56,839 bases of DNA from JBNKHH01 sp050290245 (lineage in GTDB: Bacteria; Pseudomonadota; Alphaproteobacteria; Rhodobacterales; Rhodobacteraceae), in NCBI GenBank assembly GCA_050290245.1, contig JBNKHH010000044.1:1-56839 (forward strand). Reading direction: 5' to 3'. This document shows, one piece after another, positions 34,676 to 43,371 of this stretch; the first letter of the stretch is position 1; every line of letters starts with the position of its first letter. The notes under the pieces were generated by a model. It worked only from the letters and a program-made list of their open reading frames with translations. It did no database searches and was not told the DNA's origin. A program made the position numbers and the translations under genes.

Positions 34676-34849
34676 CTAGATCTCGTCATCGCCGCGCAGA
34701 TCAAGATAGCCAGCCAAAAGCGCCATCATCAAAACGCTGGTCCCCGCAGCAACATAGGCCAGGAAAGACATCACCAGCGATCCTGTCGCACCAAAAGTGG
34801 CGATCGACAGGGCCAGGGCAACGACAACACTGGACGCGATATGATGCAT
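34676..34849 (-). CDS. small two-helix membrane protein, unknown
   Basis: A 57-residue protein: a short start (MHHIAS), two hydrophobic helices (about 7-22 and 26-47) and a charged tail ending DLRGDDEI. The ATG at 34849 has GGAAG close upstream. A longer upstream frame is basic and unstructured and would start inside the acyl-CoA synthetase gene, so I prefer the short form. It converges with the NHL gene. No family recognised. Confidence 0.55.
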   Translation of the reverse strand: MHHIASSVVVALALSIATFGATGSLVMSFLAYVAAGTSVLMMALLAGYLDLRGDDEI

Positions 34850-34955
34850 CGGGCCTTCCAATTGCTGATCCCGCGATACTGACGCAAAAACATGACCAAA
34901 TTGGGGCACAATTCTCGGAAATCTCAGCGTCTCACGCCCGAAATACGTAAAATAC

Positions 34956-36845
34956 TCAGCTTTCGCCCGCCCATTTCCATGGCCGCGTAAAGTCTCCGAG
35001 AGCCTTTGAGACTGCCACCTCGTCGCTCTCGTCGCGCCCCGACAGACAGGCCACCAGCCCCAGTTTCTTGTCTTCCACAACCGCAGTGACCCGCGCGGTC
35101 ACCCCTGCGCCTTCAAGGGCCTGATCGTAGATCCGCGCTATGGCACTTCTCCTCAGATCAGGTTTGAACACCTTGCCCACGGCAGTCTTTGGCAGTTCGT
35201 CGATGATCTCGATGTACCTGGGCAGGGCGGCACGCTCGGTGATATGCTGGCGGGCGTGCTCCAACAGGTCTTCCGGCGTCGCCGTCGCCCCCGCGATCAG
35301 TTCGACATAGGCGCAGGGAAGCTCGCCGGAATGGGCATCCGGTTGACCGATCGCCCCGACCATGGCGACCGTCGGATGCCCAGCGAGCGCCTCCTCGATG
35401 TCAGCCGGGTCGATGTTGTGACCGCCACGGATGATCAGGTCCTTGGCGCGCCCGGTGATCCAGATATAGCCGTCCTCATCGATCCGCCCCAGGTCCCCGG
35501 TCCTCAGGAACCGGTCGAAATGGAACAGATCGGCATTCATTTCGGCCTCTGTGTAGGTGTTGCCAGCCCAGACGCCTGGGTTCGAGACACAGATCTCGCC
35601 CACTTCGTCCGCGCCGCATTCCTGAACGCCTTCAGGGGTTTGGCGCAGGATCTTCACCTCGGTATGGGGAAACCGTATCCCGACCGAACCGACCTTTTTC
35701 GTCCCGCCCAAAGGGTTGCAGGACACCAGGCAGGTGGCCTCTGTCAGCCCGTAGCCTTCGATGATCTCCACCTTGCAGGCCTCTTCAAACCGTCGGTACA
35801 GTTCAACCGGCAGCGGCGCCGAGCCACTGAAGGCTACCTGCACGCTCGACAGATCGGCATCCACCGCACGCTGCATCAGGGCAGAGAACGCCGTCGGCAC
35901 ACCGATGATGAAGGTCACTTTCCAGCGCTCGATCAACTTCCAGAAGTTGTCGAAGACGCCGTCGCCCCGATACCCGGCCGGGGTTGGGAAGACGACATGT
36001 GCGCCGGAATACATCGCCGACATCAGCACCGGTTCGACGGCAAAAACATGAAACAGCGGCAATGGGCACATGATCACGCTTTCGCTGTCGAACAACAGCG
36101 TGCCGCCCAGCCAGCCGTTATAGATCATCCCGTCATATCGATGCTGCGCGATCTTGGGCATGCCGGTCGTGCCGCCTGTATGGAAATAGGCGGCCACGCG
36201 GTCGCCTGGCGAGTCCTCGAAATCCAAGGTCTTGTTCTGGAGGGCGCATTCCGCGTTGAGGTCCAGAACACTGGCTGAATGCGAAACCGGGTTCCGGGGG
36301 CGCAGCAAGGGGACAAGCCAGGATTTCGGCGGCGTCAGATATCGGTTCAGGTCGACTTCAAGCACCGTCTCGATGTTTGGCGCCTGCGCCACTGCTGCGG
36401 CGGCCTTCTGCGCTACGTCGGCCTTTGGAAAGGATTTCAGAGTGACAAGGACCTTGGCCCCGGTCTCGCGCAGGATCGAGCTGATCTGATCCACCTCCAA
36501 CAGGGGATTTATCGGGTTCACGATCCCCGCGATCGAGCCGCCCAATAGCGTGATGACCGTCTCGGTCGCATTCGGCAAAAGGTAAGCAACGACGTCACCC
36601 TCACCGACGCCAAGGCTGCGAAACAGGTTCGCCGCCTGGCAGCTCTTTTCAAGAACCTCCTTCCAGGTCAGTGTCTCGGCCTTGTCTCTGGGCCCCGACA
36701 ACAGCTGATACGAAATCGCGTTCTTATCGCCAAAAAGCTCGGCGGTCTTGACCAGACGCTGATGGATGGTGCGTGGCAAGTCGCGCGCCTCCCAGGACAT
36801 CTCCTGCTCGATTGCGTCCCGCGCTTCACTTGACGAAAAGCTCAT
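34956..36845 (-). CDS. acyl-CoA synthetase (AMP-forming)
   Basis: A 629-residue AMP-dependent ligase of the ANL superfamily that activates a carboxylic acid to its CoA thioester. Motifs: the P-loop FHTGGTTGMPK near 220, GYGLTEAT near 371, RTGDLGRIDEDGY and the C-terminal GKVFKPDLR with the catalytic Lys. The insertion of about 40 residues (NRYLTPPKSWLVPLLRPRNP) after the N-terminal domain is typical of a branch of long acyl-CoA synthetases in alphaproteobacteria. AGGAGG stands six bases before the ATG at 36845. It follows the ABC exporter on the same strand with about 75 bases between. Substrate unknown. Confidence 0.88.
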   Translation of the reverse strand: MSFSSSEARDAIEQEMSWEARDLPRTIHQRLVKTAELFGDKNAISYQLLSGPRDKAETLTWKEVLEKSCQAANLFRSLGVGEGDVVAYLLPNATETVITLLGGSIAGIVNPINPLLEVDQISSILRETGAKVLVTLKSFPKADVAQKAAAAVAQAPNIETVLEVDLNRYLTPPKSWLVPLLRPRNPVSHSASVLDLNAECALQNKTLDFEDSPGDRVAAYFHTGGTTGMPKIAQHRYDGMIYNGWLGGTLLFDSESVIMCPLPLFHVFAVEPVLMSAMYSGAHVVFPTPAGYRGDGVFDNFWKLIERWKVTFIIGVPTAFSALMQRAVDADLSSVQVAFSGSAPLPVELYRRFEEACKVEIIEGYGLTEATCLVSCNPLGGTKKVGSVGIRFPHTEVKILRQTPEGVQECGADEVGEICVSNPGVWAGNTYTEAEMNADLFHFDRFLRTGDLGRIDEDGYIWITGRAKDLIIRGGHNIDPADIEEALAGHPTVAMVGAIGQPDAHSGELPCAYVELIAGATATPEDLLEHARQHITERAALPRYIEIIDELPKTAVGKVFKPDLRRSAIARIYDQALEGAGVTARVTAVVEDKKLGLVACLSGRDESDEVAVSKALGDFTRPWKWAGES

Positions 36846-36919
36846 GGGCATCCTCCTCGGCAAATTCTGCCTCGAAACCGCAGGATCAGGCAAGTTTTCC
36901 GCGAAGTCATGGTGAACGG

Positions 36920-38713
36920 TCAGGACGCCGCCTGTTCCTCCATGCCGGCCGTGAACTGCAGCCGCGCCAGGCGCGCATAAAGCCCGCCCTCGGCCACAAG
37001 GCTGTCGTGGGTGCCCGAGGCGACGACCTTGCCGTCCTCGAAGACCAGAATGCGGTCGGCTTTCTTCACGGTCGCCAGACGGTGTGCGACGACAATGGTG
37101 GTGCGGCTTTCGGCCAGTTTCTCGACCGCCTTTTGCACCGCAAGTTCGCTTTCGGCGTCCAGTGCGCTCGTCGCCTCATCCAGCAAAAGGATCGGGGCAT
37201 CCCGCAAGATGGCGCGGGCGATGGCGATCCGTTGCTTCTGCCCGCCCGAGAGCATCACGCCACGCTCACCCACATAGGTGTCATAGCCTTCGGGCAATGC
37301 CTCAAGAAAATCGTGCGCCGCCGCAGCGCGTGCCGCCGCTTCGACCTCGGCGTCGCTGGCGTCAGGCCGCCCGAACCGGATATTGGCGCGCGCCGTGTCG
37401 GCAAAGATCACCGGCTCCTGCGGCACCAGGGCGATATGGCGGCGAAAGTCAGATCGCGCCATGGTCTTGAGATCACGCCCGTCAATGGCCACCGTACCCG
37501 AATTGGGATCGTAAAACCGCAGCAGAAGCTGGATCACCGTCGATTTGCCCGCGCCCGAGGGGCCGACCAGAGCCACCGTCTCGCCGGGTTTGACCACCAG
37601 CGACACGCCATCCAGCGCCGACATCTCGGGCCGCGAGGGATAGCTGAACGACACCGCGTCAAACGACACCTCTCCCCTAACCGGCTTCGCGATCGGCTCG
37701 GGCGTTTCGGGGTCCGTGACACTGTCCCTGGCCGTCAGCAATTCGACCAACCGCTCCGTCGCGCCCGCGGCGCGCTGCAATTCGCCCCAGATCTCGGACA
37801 AGGCGCCGACCGCGCCTGCCACCATGACCGCATAGATCACGAACTGAACCAGTTCGCCGACGCTCATCACGTCTTCACGCACGTCCCGCGCACCGACCCA
37901 CAGAACGCCGACCACGCCCGAGAAAATCAGCGTGATGACGATCACCGTCATCACCGCCCGCGTTCCGATCCGCTTGCGGGCCGCCATGAATGACCTTTCG
38001 GTCACCTCTGAAAAGGCATCTCGGCTCTGACCTTCATGATTATAGGCCTGCACTGCCTGCACCGACAAAAGCGTCTCGGACGCCGAACCTGAAGACGACG
38101 CGATCCAGTCCTGGTTCTCTCGGCTGAGCGCGCGCAACCGCCGCCCAAGGACCACGATCGGCACAACGATCACCGGCACGATCAGCAACACCAGCCCTGC
38201 CAGCTTGGGCGAGGTTACGAACAACAAGACAAGCCCGCCAAGCAGAATCAGGAAGTTGCGCAGGGCCACCGAAACCGATGAGCTGATCACGCTCAGGATC
38301 AGCGTCGTGTCAGTGGTGATCCGGCTCAATACTTCGCCGGTCATGATGCGTTCGTAGAACTCGGGGCTCATGGCGATCATTCGATCGAATACCGCCTTGC
38401 GGATATCGGCCACCACGCGCTCGCCAAGGCGGGTCACAAGGTAATATCTCAGGCCCGTTCCCAGGGCCAAGAGTATCGTGATCAGAAGCGCCGCGCTGAA
38501 ATAGCTGTCAAGAAGTTCGGCCGCCGATGTCTCGAACCCGTCGACCACCCGTCGCACGGCCACCGGCAGAACCAGCGAGATCATCGCAGTCAGCACCAGC
38601 GCGCACATGGCGGCCATGAGCATTCCGCTATAGCGGCGCAGAAACGGCCACAGCGCTTTCAGCGCCCCTACGTTGCGCGACTTCTCGCGGTCTTCGGTCT
38701 GTCTTTCGGCCAT
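36920..38713 (-). CDS. ABC transporter, fused membrane and ATPase domains (MsbA/LmrA-like exporter)
   Basis: A 597-residue half-transporter. Residues about 20-310 hold six membrane helices, residues 350-585 the ATPase: Walker A GPSGAGKST near 394, Q-loop VPQEPVIF, signature LSGGQKQR, Walker B ILLLDEATSALD and the H-loop VAHRLATV. It works as a homodimer in the inner membrane. Start 38713 is chosen for AAGGGG upstream. Relatives in Rhodobacterales are annotated as lipid or multidrug exporters; the sequence does not fix the substrate. The gene lies between the tRNA-Gly gene and the acyl-CoA synthetase. Confidence 0.9.
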   Translation of the reverse strand: MAERQTEDREKSRNVGALKALWPFLRRYSGMLMAAMCALVLTAMISLVLPVAVRRVVDGFETSAAELLDSYFSAALLITILLALGTGLRYYLVTRLGERVVADIRKAVFDRMIAMSPEFYERIMTGEVLSRITTDTTLILSVISSSVSVALRNFLILLGGLVLLFVTSPKLAGLVLLIVPVIVVPIVVLGRRLRALSRENQDWIASSSGSASETLLSVQAVQAYNHEGQSRDAFSEVTERSFMAARKRIGTRAVMTVIVITLIFSGVVGVLWVGARDVREDVMSVGELVQFVIYAVMVAGAVGALSEIWGELQRAAGATERLVELLTARDSVTDPETPEPIAKPVRGEVSFDAVSFSYPSRPEMSALDGVSLVVKPGETVALVGPSGAGKSTVIQLLLRFYDPNSGTVAIDGRDLKTMARSDFRRHIALVPQEPVIFADTARANIRFGRPDASDAEVEAAARAAAAHDFLEALPEGYDTYVGERGVMLSGGQKQRIAIARAILRDAPILLLDEATSALDAESELAVQKAVEKLAESRTTIVVAHRLATVKKADRILVFEDGKVVASGTHDSLVAEGGLYARLARLQFTAGMEEQAAS

Positions 38714-38849
38714 ATCCGTCCCCTTGCCCGGCTGAGATACCCAAGCCATTCGGCCACGACAAGGTGCAGGTCGTCACATGCCTGTGCGACCACGTCGAAA
38801 AAGGCACGCCAACGGCAATTTTCGACGGAAATCATAGAGGTGGGATTTC

Positions 38850-38923
38850 TGGAGCGGGCGGCGGGAATCGAACCCGCGTCATTAGCTTGGAAGGCTAAGG
38901 TCTTACCACTACACAACGCCCGC
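38850..38923 (-). tRNA. tRNA-Gly (anticodon UCC)
   Basis: A complete 74-base cloverleaf on the minus strand: acceptor stem GCGGGCG with CGCCCGC, D-arm, anticodon loop CTTCCAA giving UCC, and T-arm GGGTTCGATTCCC. Discriminator U and an encoded CCA end at 38850. No mobile element abuts its 3' end. Confidence 0.96.
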
Positions 38924-39307
38924 GCAGTGGTTTGGTGCTTAATTCACGGGTTTTCGATGGTCAAGCAAGATGTCATGCCGCCCGGTCGCTGGAAGTCTTG
39001 AATCGGCTCAAAGCTGCCTTTGGCCAACGGCCTAATGTTCTGGACAGTAGCCCGCAAAAGCTGCCTTTCGCAGCACGTGCGAAGTGCGAGCCTGACGGAA
39101 CTCATAGTCTGCGGAATATCGGCTATTGTGTGAAGTGCCCGTGGATTTGTAGACGCTTTGCCTCCCAATCTTGAGGCGAGGAGGCCGACATTGGAACGAG
39201 CAACGACTGCGATGAGTCCAAGCGCGACGCAGCGCATCCGCTGTCCGGCGGTCGATTGCGCGGCAATCAGTGAAAGGGCGACACGGTGCGTGGGTGGGAC
39301 AAGGCGC
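38924..39307. other. intergenic region with short direct repeat, no credible gene
   Basis: Several overlapping frames exist on both strands but none has family features or a good start. AAAGCTGCCTTT occurs at 39010-39021 and again at 39057-39068, as part of decayed repetitive sequence. This stretch, with the IS3 scrap that follows, looks like a former insertion site between the tRNA gene and the dmd locus. Confidence 0.5.
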
Positions 39308-39484
39308 AAGACCCACCACACCCGGGACGATGCCAGGCGGGGCGTGTTCGACTACACCGAAATATTCTACATCCCGAAGTGCAAGCACACAAACAACGGC
39401 ATGCTGTCGCCCGTTGTCTTGGACAATCAGACAGCAGAAACCGAACAAGGCAAGTGTCTGGGAAACCAGCGGCACCTCAATTGA
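39308..39484 (+). pseudogene. IS3-family transposase OrfB, C-terminal remnant
   Basis: The frame encodes KTHHTRDDARRGVFDYTEIF followed by YIPKCKHTNNGMLSPV, which matches the end of IS3-family transposases (pattern DYIE-x-FYN-x-x-R-x-H-x-x-x-G-x-LSP). The DDE catalytic core that should lie upstream is absent. Around 39455 the match continues better in another frame (VWETSGTS), indicating a frameshift. Only about 60 codons remain; no inverted repeats or target duplication could be placed. It is dead and marks past transposition beside the dmd genes. Confidence 0.75.
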
Positions 39485-39633
39485 TCGTGCCCTTGTTATC
39501 ATACCAACCCGTCATGAGCAGATGTCGGCTGGTGTGGCGCGAGAGTCTGCATATGGCCTACCGTATGAAAGCTGTGACAGAGGTGCCAAATCAAACCCGT
39601 CGCGAACATAATTCGATACCTCGAAATCCGAGT

Positions 39634-40647
39634 TTACGATCTGTATGATCCCGGCGTCCTGTTGGTCCATTTGCGAAAGGCGCGGTGGAAGTTCGCCGGT
39701 GCCGAAAAGCCGGTGTCGAAGGCGATCTGTTCAATGCTGTCCGTGCCTTGCTGAAGCGCGCGGATGGCGATGTCACGGCGCAGTGCGTCCTTTATGTCCT
39801 GAAAGGATGTCCCTTCCTCTTTCAGGCGACGATTCAGCGTTCGGGGCGTCATTTTCAGGGCACAGGCAGCATCCGGAAGCTGGCAGCTCTGCCATGCCGC
39901 CCCATAGAGAAAGGCCCGAACGCGCAGGCTGTTTGTATGGGCGCGTGAGCGGGTGAAGATCCAGTCAAGCGGAGCACGTTCAAGGAACACGGATGCCTCA
40001 GCGGGGCTGCGGGTGATCGGGCGGTTGAATTGGCGTGGATCGAAATGGATGCTGGTTTGCGGCGCGCCAAACTCGACCGGACAGGGAAAGACGACTGCGT
40101 AATCTGAGGCAAAATCCGGACGAGCGAAAGCAAAGCGAACGTCTTTCACGGCCGTTTCCGCCCCGCCGAGCCAGGACAAGAGCCCATGCGCCAATTTCAA
40201 AATCAGCATGTGACCAAAGCGCTGCGGGTGGTTTTCATTTGAGTAAGGGACCAACGCCAGTTCCACTTCCTCCGGTCCGGTCTGCAAATCCAAACGAAAA
40301 TCGTCCAGAAGCAGGTTCCAGAATGTCGAGAAGCGATAGAGGGCCGAGACCAGACTGCTCGCCTCACGCTGCACGGTCACCAGATGTTGCAGGGCCCGGG
40401 GTCGGATCGGGCGGCTCCAGAGCCCCATCATTTCATCCCCGGTTTCAGGCGCGGCAAGTTGGTAGAGCGTGGCGATTTCCTTGAGCGTGACGCGTTGCGT
40501 GGGTGCCATCGGGCTGGTTTGCAAGCCCGAGCGCTCAAGCAGGGACATCATCGTTTCCGGTTTGCACCGAGAGTTCAGCGCATCAAGCCAGTCCTGAATG
40601 AAACCCGCGGAAACAGTCGTCAGAGATATGGGGTCATGACCGGTCAT
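39634..40647 (-). CDS. AraC-family regulator (OruR/ArgR-like), divergent from dmd operon
   Basis: A 337-residue regulator with an N-terminal arabinose-binding-like domain of the OruR/ArgR class (PF12625 type; residues about 25-210, e.g. LSLLERSGLQTSP-like region and LVTVQREASSLVSAL) and a C-terminal AraC helix-turn-helix pair (LPDAACALKMTPRTLNRRLKEEG and IEQIAFDTGFSAPANFHRAF). ATG 40647 is chosen because AGGA lies just upstream and the long upstream frame is Arg/Pro-rich antisense to dmdC. It is divergent from dmdC; two ATTGGCAAG half-sites 19 bp apart lie between. It probably controls the dmd genes in response to DMSP, methylmercaptopropionate or an acyl-CoA; this is inference. Confidence 0.87.
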   Translation of the reverse strand: MTGHDPISLTTVSAGFIQDWLDALNSRCKPETMMSLLERSGLQTSPMAPTQRVTLKEIATLYQLAAPETGDEMMGLWSRPIRPRALQHLVTVQREASSLVSALYRFSTFWNLLLDDFRLDLQTGPEEVELALVPYSNENHPQRFGHMLILKLAHGLLSWLGGAETAVKDVRFAFARPDFASDYAVVFPCPVEFGAPQTSIHFDPRQFNRPITRSPAEASVFLERAPLDWIFTRSRAHTNSLRVRAFLYGAAWQSCQLPDAACALKMTPRTLNRRLKEEGTSFQDIKDALRRDIAIRALQQGTDSIEQIAFDTGFSAPANFHRAFRKWTNRTPGSYRS

Positions 40648-40680
40648 GGGAGGTCCTGATATGGCGTGATCGGATACAAA

Positions 40681-40708
40681 ATTGGCAAGAAATGAGCTTA
40701 TTGGCAAG
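40681..40708. promoter_or_regulatory. candidate AraC-type operator upstream of dmdC
   Basis: ATTGGCAAG occurs at 40681-40689 and again in the same orientation at 40700-40708, 19 bp apart, in the 113-bp divergent region between the AraC-type gene and dmdC. The core ATTGGCA is shared with the other AraC-controlled promoter at 3360-3388. Role inferred from position and layout. Confidence 0.55.
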
Positions 40709-40760
40709 TTATTGAGCGGATAAATGACGGGAAGCCATAGTTTCCGATGGAGAGTCAGGT

Positions 40761-42524
40761 ATGTCCTATCAGCCGCCGGTACAGGATTTGATGTTCTGTA
40801 TCGAACACCTGTCCTACTGGAAAACGGTGTCCGCGCTGGAAGCATACTCCGAATGCGAGCTGTCGGATATTGGTGCCGCGCTGGAGGGTTATGCCCGGTT
40901 TTGCGCCGAACAGGTCGCGCCTTTGTCCCAGGTCGGGGACTCCCTGGGGGCCCGTTTCGACAAGGGCCATGTGACCCTGCCCGAAGGCCACGCCCAGGCC
41001 TATGCCCAGTTTGTCGAAATGGGTTGGCAGGCGCTGACCCATCCGGCGGAATACGGCGGCATTGGGCTGCCGCGTTCCGTTGGCGCGGCGGCGGTGGAAA
41101 TGCTGAATGCCGCCGATATGAGCTTTGGCCTTTGCCCGCTTTTGACGGATGGGGCGATCGAGGCCCTGCTGCTGACCGGTTCAGACGAACAGAAAGCCAC
41201 TTATCTCGGGCCGCTGATCGAAGGGCGCTGGTCCGGCACGATGAACCTGACCGAACCGCAGGCGGGCAGCGATCTGGGCCGGGTAGCGACAAAGGCGATG
41301 CGGCGCGACGATGGCAGCTATGGCATCACCGGCACCAAGATCTTCATCACCTATGGTGCCCATGATCTGACCGAGAACATCATCCACTTGGTGCTGGCGC
41401 GCACACCGGACGCACCGACCGGACCGAAGGGGCTGAGCCTGTTCATCGTGCCGCAGAAACTGGTGGAACCGGACGGGACGCCCGGGGCCACGAACGCAGT
41501 TAATTGCGTGAGCATCGAACATAAACTGGGTGTGCGTGCCAGCCCGACCGCCGTTCTGGACTACGACGATGCCACCGGGTTCCTGATCGGCAAGGAAAAC
41601 TGCGGGCTGGAGTACATGTTCATCATGATGAACGCCGCGCGGTTCTCGGTTGGGGTGCAGGGCATTGCGACGGCCGACCGGGCCTATCAGCGCGCCCTCG
41701 CCTATGCGCGCGATCGAGTGCAGAGCCGCCCGGTGAATGGTCAGAGCAAGGACGCCGTCCCGATCATCGACCATCCGGATGTCCGCCGCATGCTCATGCG
41801 GATGCGCGGCCTGACCGAAGGCGGAAGAGCTATGGCGGCGGCGACTGCGGGGCTACTGGACATTGCACACCACCAGGGTGATGCGGAGACGGTCGCGCTG
41901 GCCGAATTCATGGTTCCGCTGGTCAAGGGCTTTTGCACTGAACGCGCGGTCGAGGTCGCATCTCTGGGCGTGCAGATCCACGGCGGCATGGGCTTCATCG
42001 AAGAGACCGGCGCCGCGCAGCACTACCGCGATGCCCGCATTCTGCCGATCTACGAGGGCACCACGGCCATTCAGGCAAACGACCTTCTGGGGCGCAAGGT
42101 GATGCGCGACGGGGGGAAGACCGCACGCCGGTTCGCCGCCCGGATCGCGGAAACCGAAGCGCAGCTTGCAGGCGGCAACGCCGCCGCGCAGGCAATCGGC
42201 GCAAGTCTGGCGCAGGCGCGCAGCGCTTTTGAGGTTGCGCTGGCCTGGATGCTGGAAAACAGCCGCGAGGATATCGACGCGGCCTTCGCGGGCTCCGTCC
42301 CCTTCCTGATGCTGACTGGCACATTGGCAGCGGGGTGGAAACTCGCCGAGAGCGCCCTCGCGGCGCAAACCGCGCTCGATGCGGGACGGGACGCGCAGTT
42401 CATGACCCAGAAGATCGCCACCGCATTGTTTTTCGCCCAGCATGTTCTGCCCGAATGCACCGTCGAGCAGACCCGCATCCTGCAGGGCTCGCGCAGCCTG
42501 CTGGACGCCGCTTTTCCCGAATGA
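40761..42524 (+). CDS. dmdC: methylmercaptopropionyl-CoA dehydrogenase DmdC (acyl-CoA dehydrogenase family)
   Basis: A 587-residue FAD-dependent acyl-CoA dehydrogenase of the long branch with an extra C-terminal helical region, the size of DmdC. It would oxidise 3-methylmercaptopropionyl-CoA to methylthioacryloyl-CoA. Visible motifs: the N-terminal YQPPVQDLMFCIEHL typical of the DmdC branch, FAD-contact MNLTEPQAGSDLG, GTKIFITYGAHDLTENI, QIHGGMGFIEE, and the catalytic base Glu432 in PIYEGTTAIQAND. It is the first gene of a four-gene unit; dmdD follows after 21 bases. Acyl-CoA dehydrogenases of this branch are hard to separate by eye, so the DmdC call rests partly on the company of dmdD, dmdB and dmdA. 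Confidence 0.87.
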   Translation: MSYQPPVQDLMFCIEHLSYWKTVSALEAYSECELSDIGAALEGYARFCAEQVAPLSQVGDSLGARFDKGHVTLPEGHAQAYAQFVEMGWQALTHPAEYGGIGLPRSVGAAAVEMLNAADMSFGLCPLLTDGAIEALLLTGSDEQKATYLGPLIEGRWSGTMNLTEPQAGSDLGRVATKAMRRDDGSYGITGTKIFITYGAHDLTENIIHLVLARTPDAPTGPKGLSLFIVPQKLVEPDGTPGATNAVNCVSIEHKLGVRASPTAVLDYDDATGFLIGKENCGLEYMFIMMNAARFSVGVQGIATADRAYQRALAYARDRVQSRPVNGQSKDAVPIIDHPDVRRMLMRMRGLTEGGRAMAAATAGLLDIAHHQGDAETVALAEFMVPLVKGFCTERAVEVASLGVQIHGGMGFIEETGAAQHYRDARILPIYEGTTAIQANDLLGRKVMRDGGKTARRFAARIAETEAQLAGGNAAAQAIGASLAQARSAFEVALAWMLENSREDIDAAFAGSVPFLMLTGTLAAGWKLAESALAAQTALDAGRDAQFMTQKIATALFFAQHVLPECTVEQTRILQGSRSLLDAAFPE

Positions 42525-42545
42525 TCCCGCGAAAGGACCCGACCC

Positions 42546-43355
42546 ATGAATGACGTCGTCAACCCCGCGACCTACGAACGCCTTGCGATTTCGGAGCGTG
42601 ACAATGGACTCTATGTCGTGACGCTGAACCGCCCGGAAAAACGCAACGCTCTGGACGTTGTCACCATCGAGGAACTGATCCGCTTCTTCAGCGGTGCGCG
42701 GATGGCAGGGGTAAGGGCGGTCTTGCTGGAAGGGGCTGGCGATCACTTTTGCGCGGGTCTCGATCTGGTCGAACATTGGAAAGCCGACCGCAGCCCCGAT
42801 GACTTCATGCATGTCTGCCTGCGCTGGCACGAGGCCTTCAACAAGATGGAATACGGCGGGGTGCCGATCATTGCTGCACTGAAGGGCGCGGTTGTCGGCG
42901 GTGGTCTGGAACTGGCCAGTGCTGCCCATGTGCGCGTGATCGACCCCGGCACTTATTTCGCCCTGCCCGAAGGCCAGCGTGGGATCTTCACCGGCGGCGG
43001 CGCGACGATCCGGGTGTCGGACATGATCGGCAAGTACCGCATGATCGACATGATCCTGACGGGCCGCGTCTACCAAGGGCAGGAGGCCGTCGATCTGGGG
43101 CTGGCGCAATATATCACCGAGGATGGCGGCAGCTTTGCCAAGGCGATGGAACTGGCGGACAAGGTCGCACAGAACCTACCGCTGACCAATTTCGCGATCT
43201 GTTCCGCAGTCAGCCACATGAACAACATGTCCGGCATGGACGCCGCCTATGCCGAAGCCTTCGTGGGCGGCATTGTCAACACCCAGCCGGCCGCCCGCGA
43301 GCGCCTCGAAGCTTTTGCCAACAAGACCGCTGCCCGCGTGCGGCCCAACAGCTAA
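42546..43355 (+). CDS. dmdD: methylthioacryloyl-CoA hydratase DmdD (crotonase family)
   Basis: A 269-residue crotonase. DmdD hydrates methylthioacryloyl-CoA and hydrolyses it, releasing methanethiol, CO2, CoA and acetaldehyde. The two catalytic glutamates of the family are Glu122 (GGGLELASAAHVRV) and Glu142 (ALPEGQRGIFTGGG), one residue off the Glu121/Glu141 reported for Ruegeria pomeroyi DmdD. The oxyanion-hole segments are HFCAGLDL and KGAVVGGG. Pairing with dmdC upstream and a CoA ligase downstream makes DmdD more likely than a general enoyl-CoA hydratase. Confidence 0.87.
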   Translation: MNDVVNPATYERLAISERDNGLYVVTLNRPEKRNALDVVTIEELIRFFSGARMAGVRAVLLEGAGDHFCAGLDLVEHWKADRSPDDFMHVCLRWHEAFNKMEYGGVPIIAALKGAVVGGGLELASAAHVRVIDPGTYFALPEGQRGIFTGGGATIRVSDMIGKYRMIDMILTGRVYQGQEAVDLGLAQYITEDGGSFAKAMELADKVAQNLPLTNFAICSAVSHMNNMSGMDAAYAEAFVGGIVNTQPAARERLEAFANKTAARVRPNS

Positions 43356-43371
43356 GTCGGGCGGAACCATC

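Noticed and set aside
38850..38923. tRNA-Gly as integration site of the window's integrase
   Set aside because: It is about 37 kb from the integrase, and no integrase or att-like repeat lies at its 3' end.
39032..39502. 156-codon hypothetical gene on the minus strand
   Set aside because: Antisense to the IS3 transposase remnant and with no motif or good start.
40648..41292. Long N-terminal extension of the dmd-linked AraC gene
   Set aside because: Arg/Pro-rich sequence antisense to dmdC; a plausible start with AGGA upstream exists at 40647.
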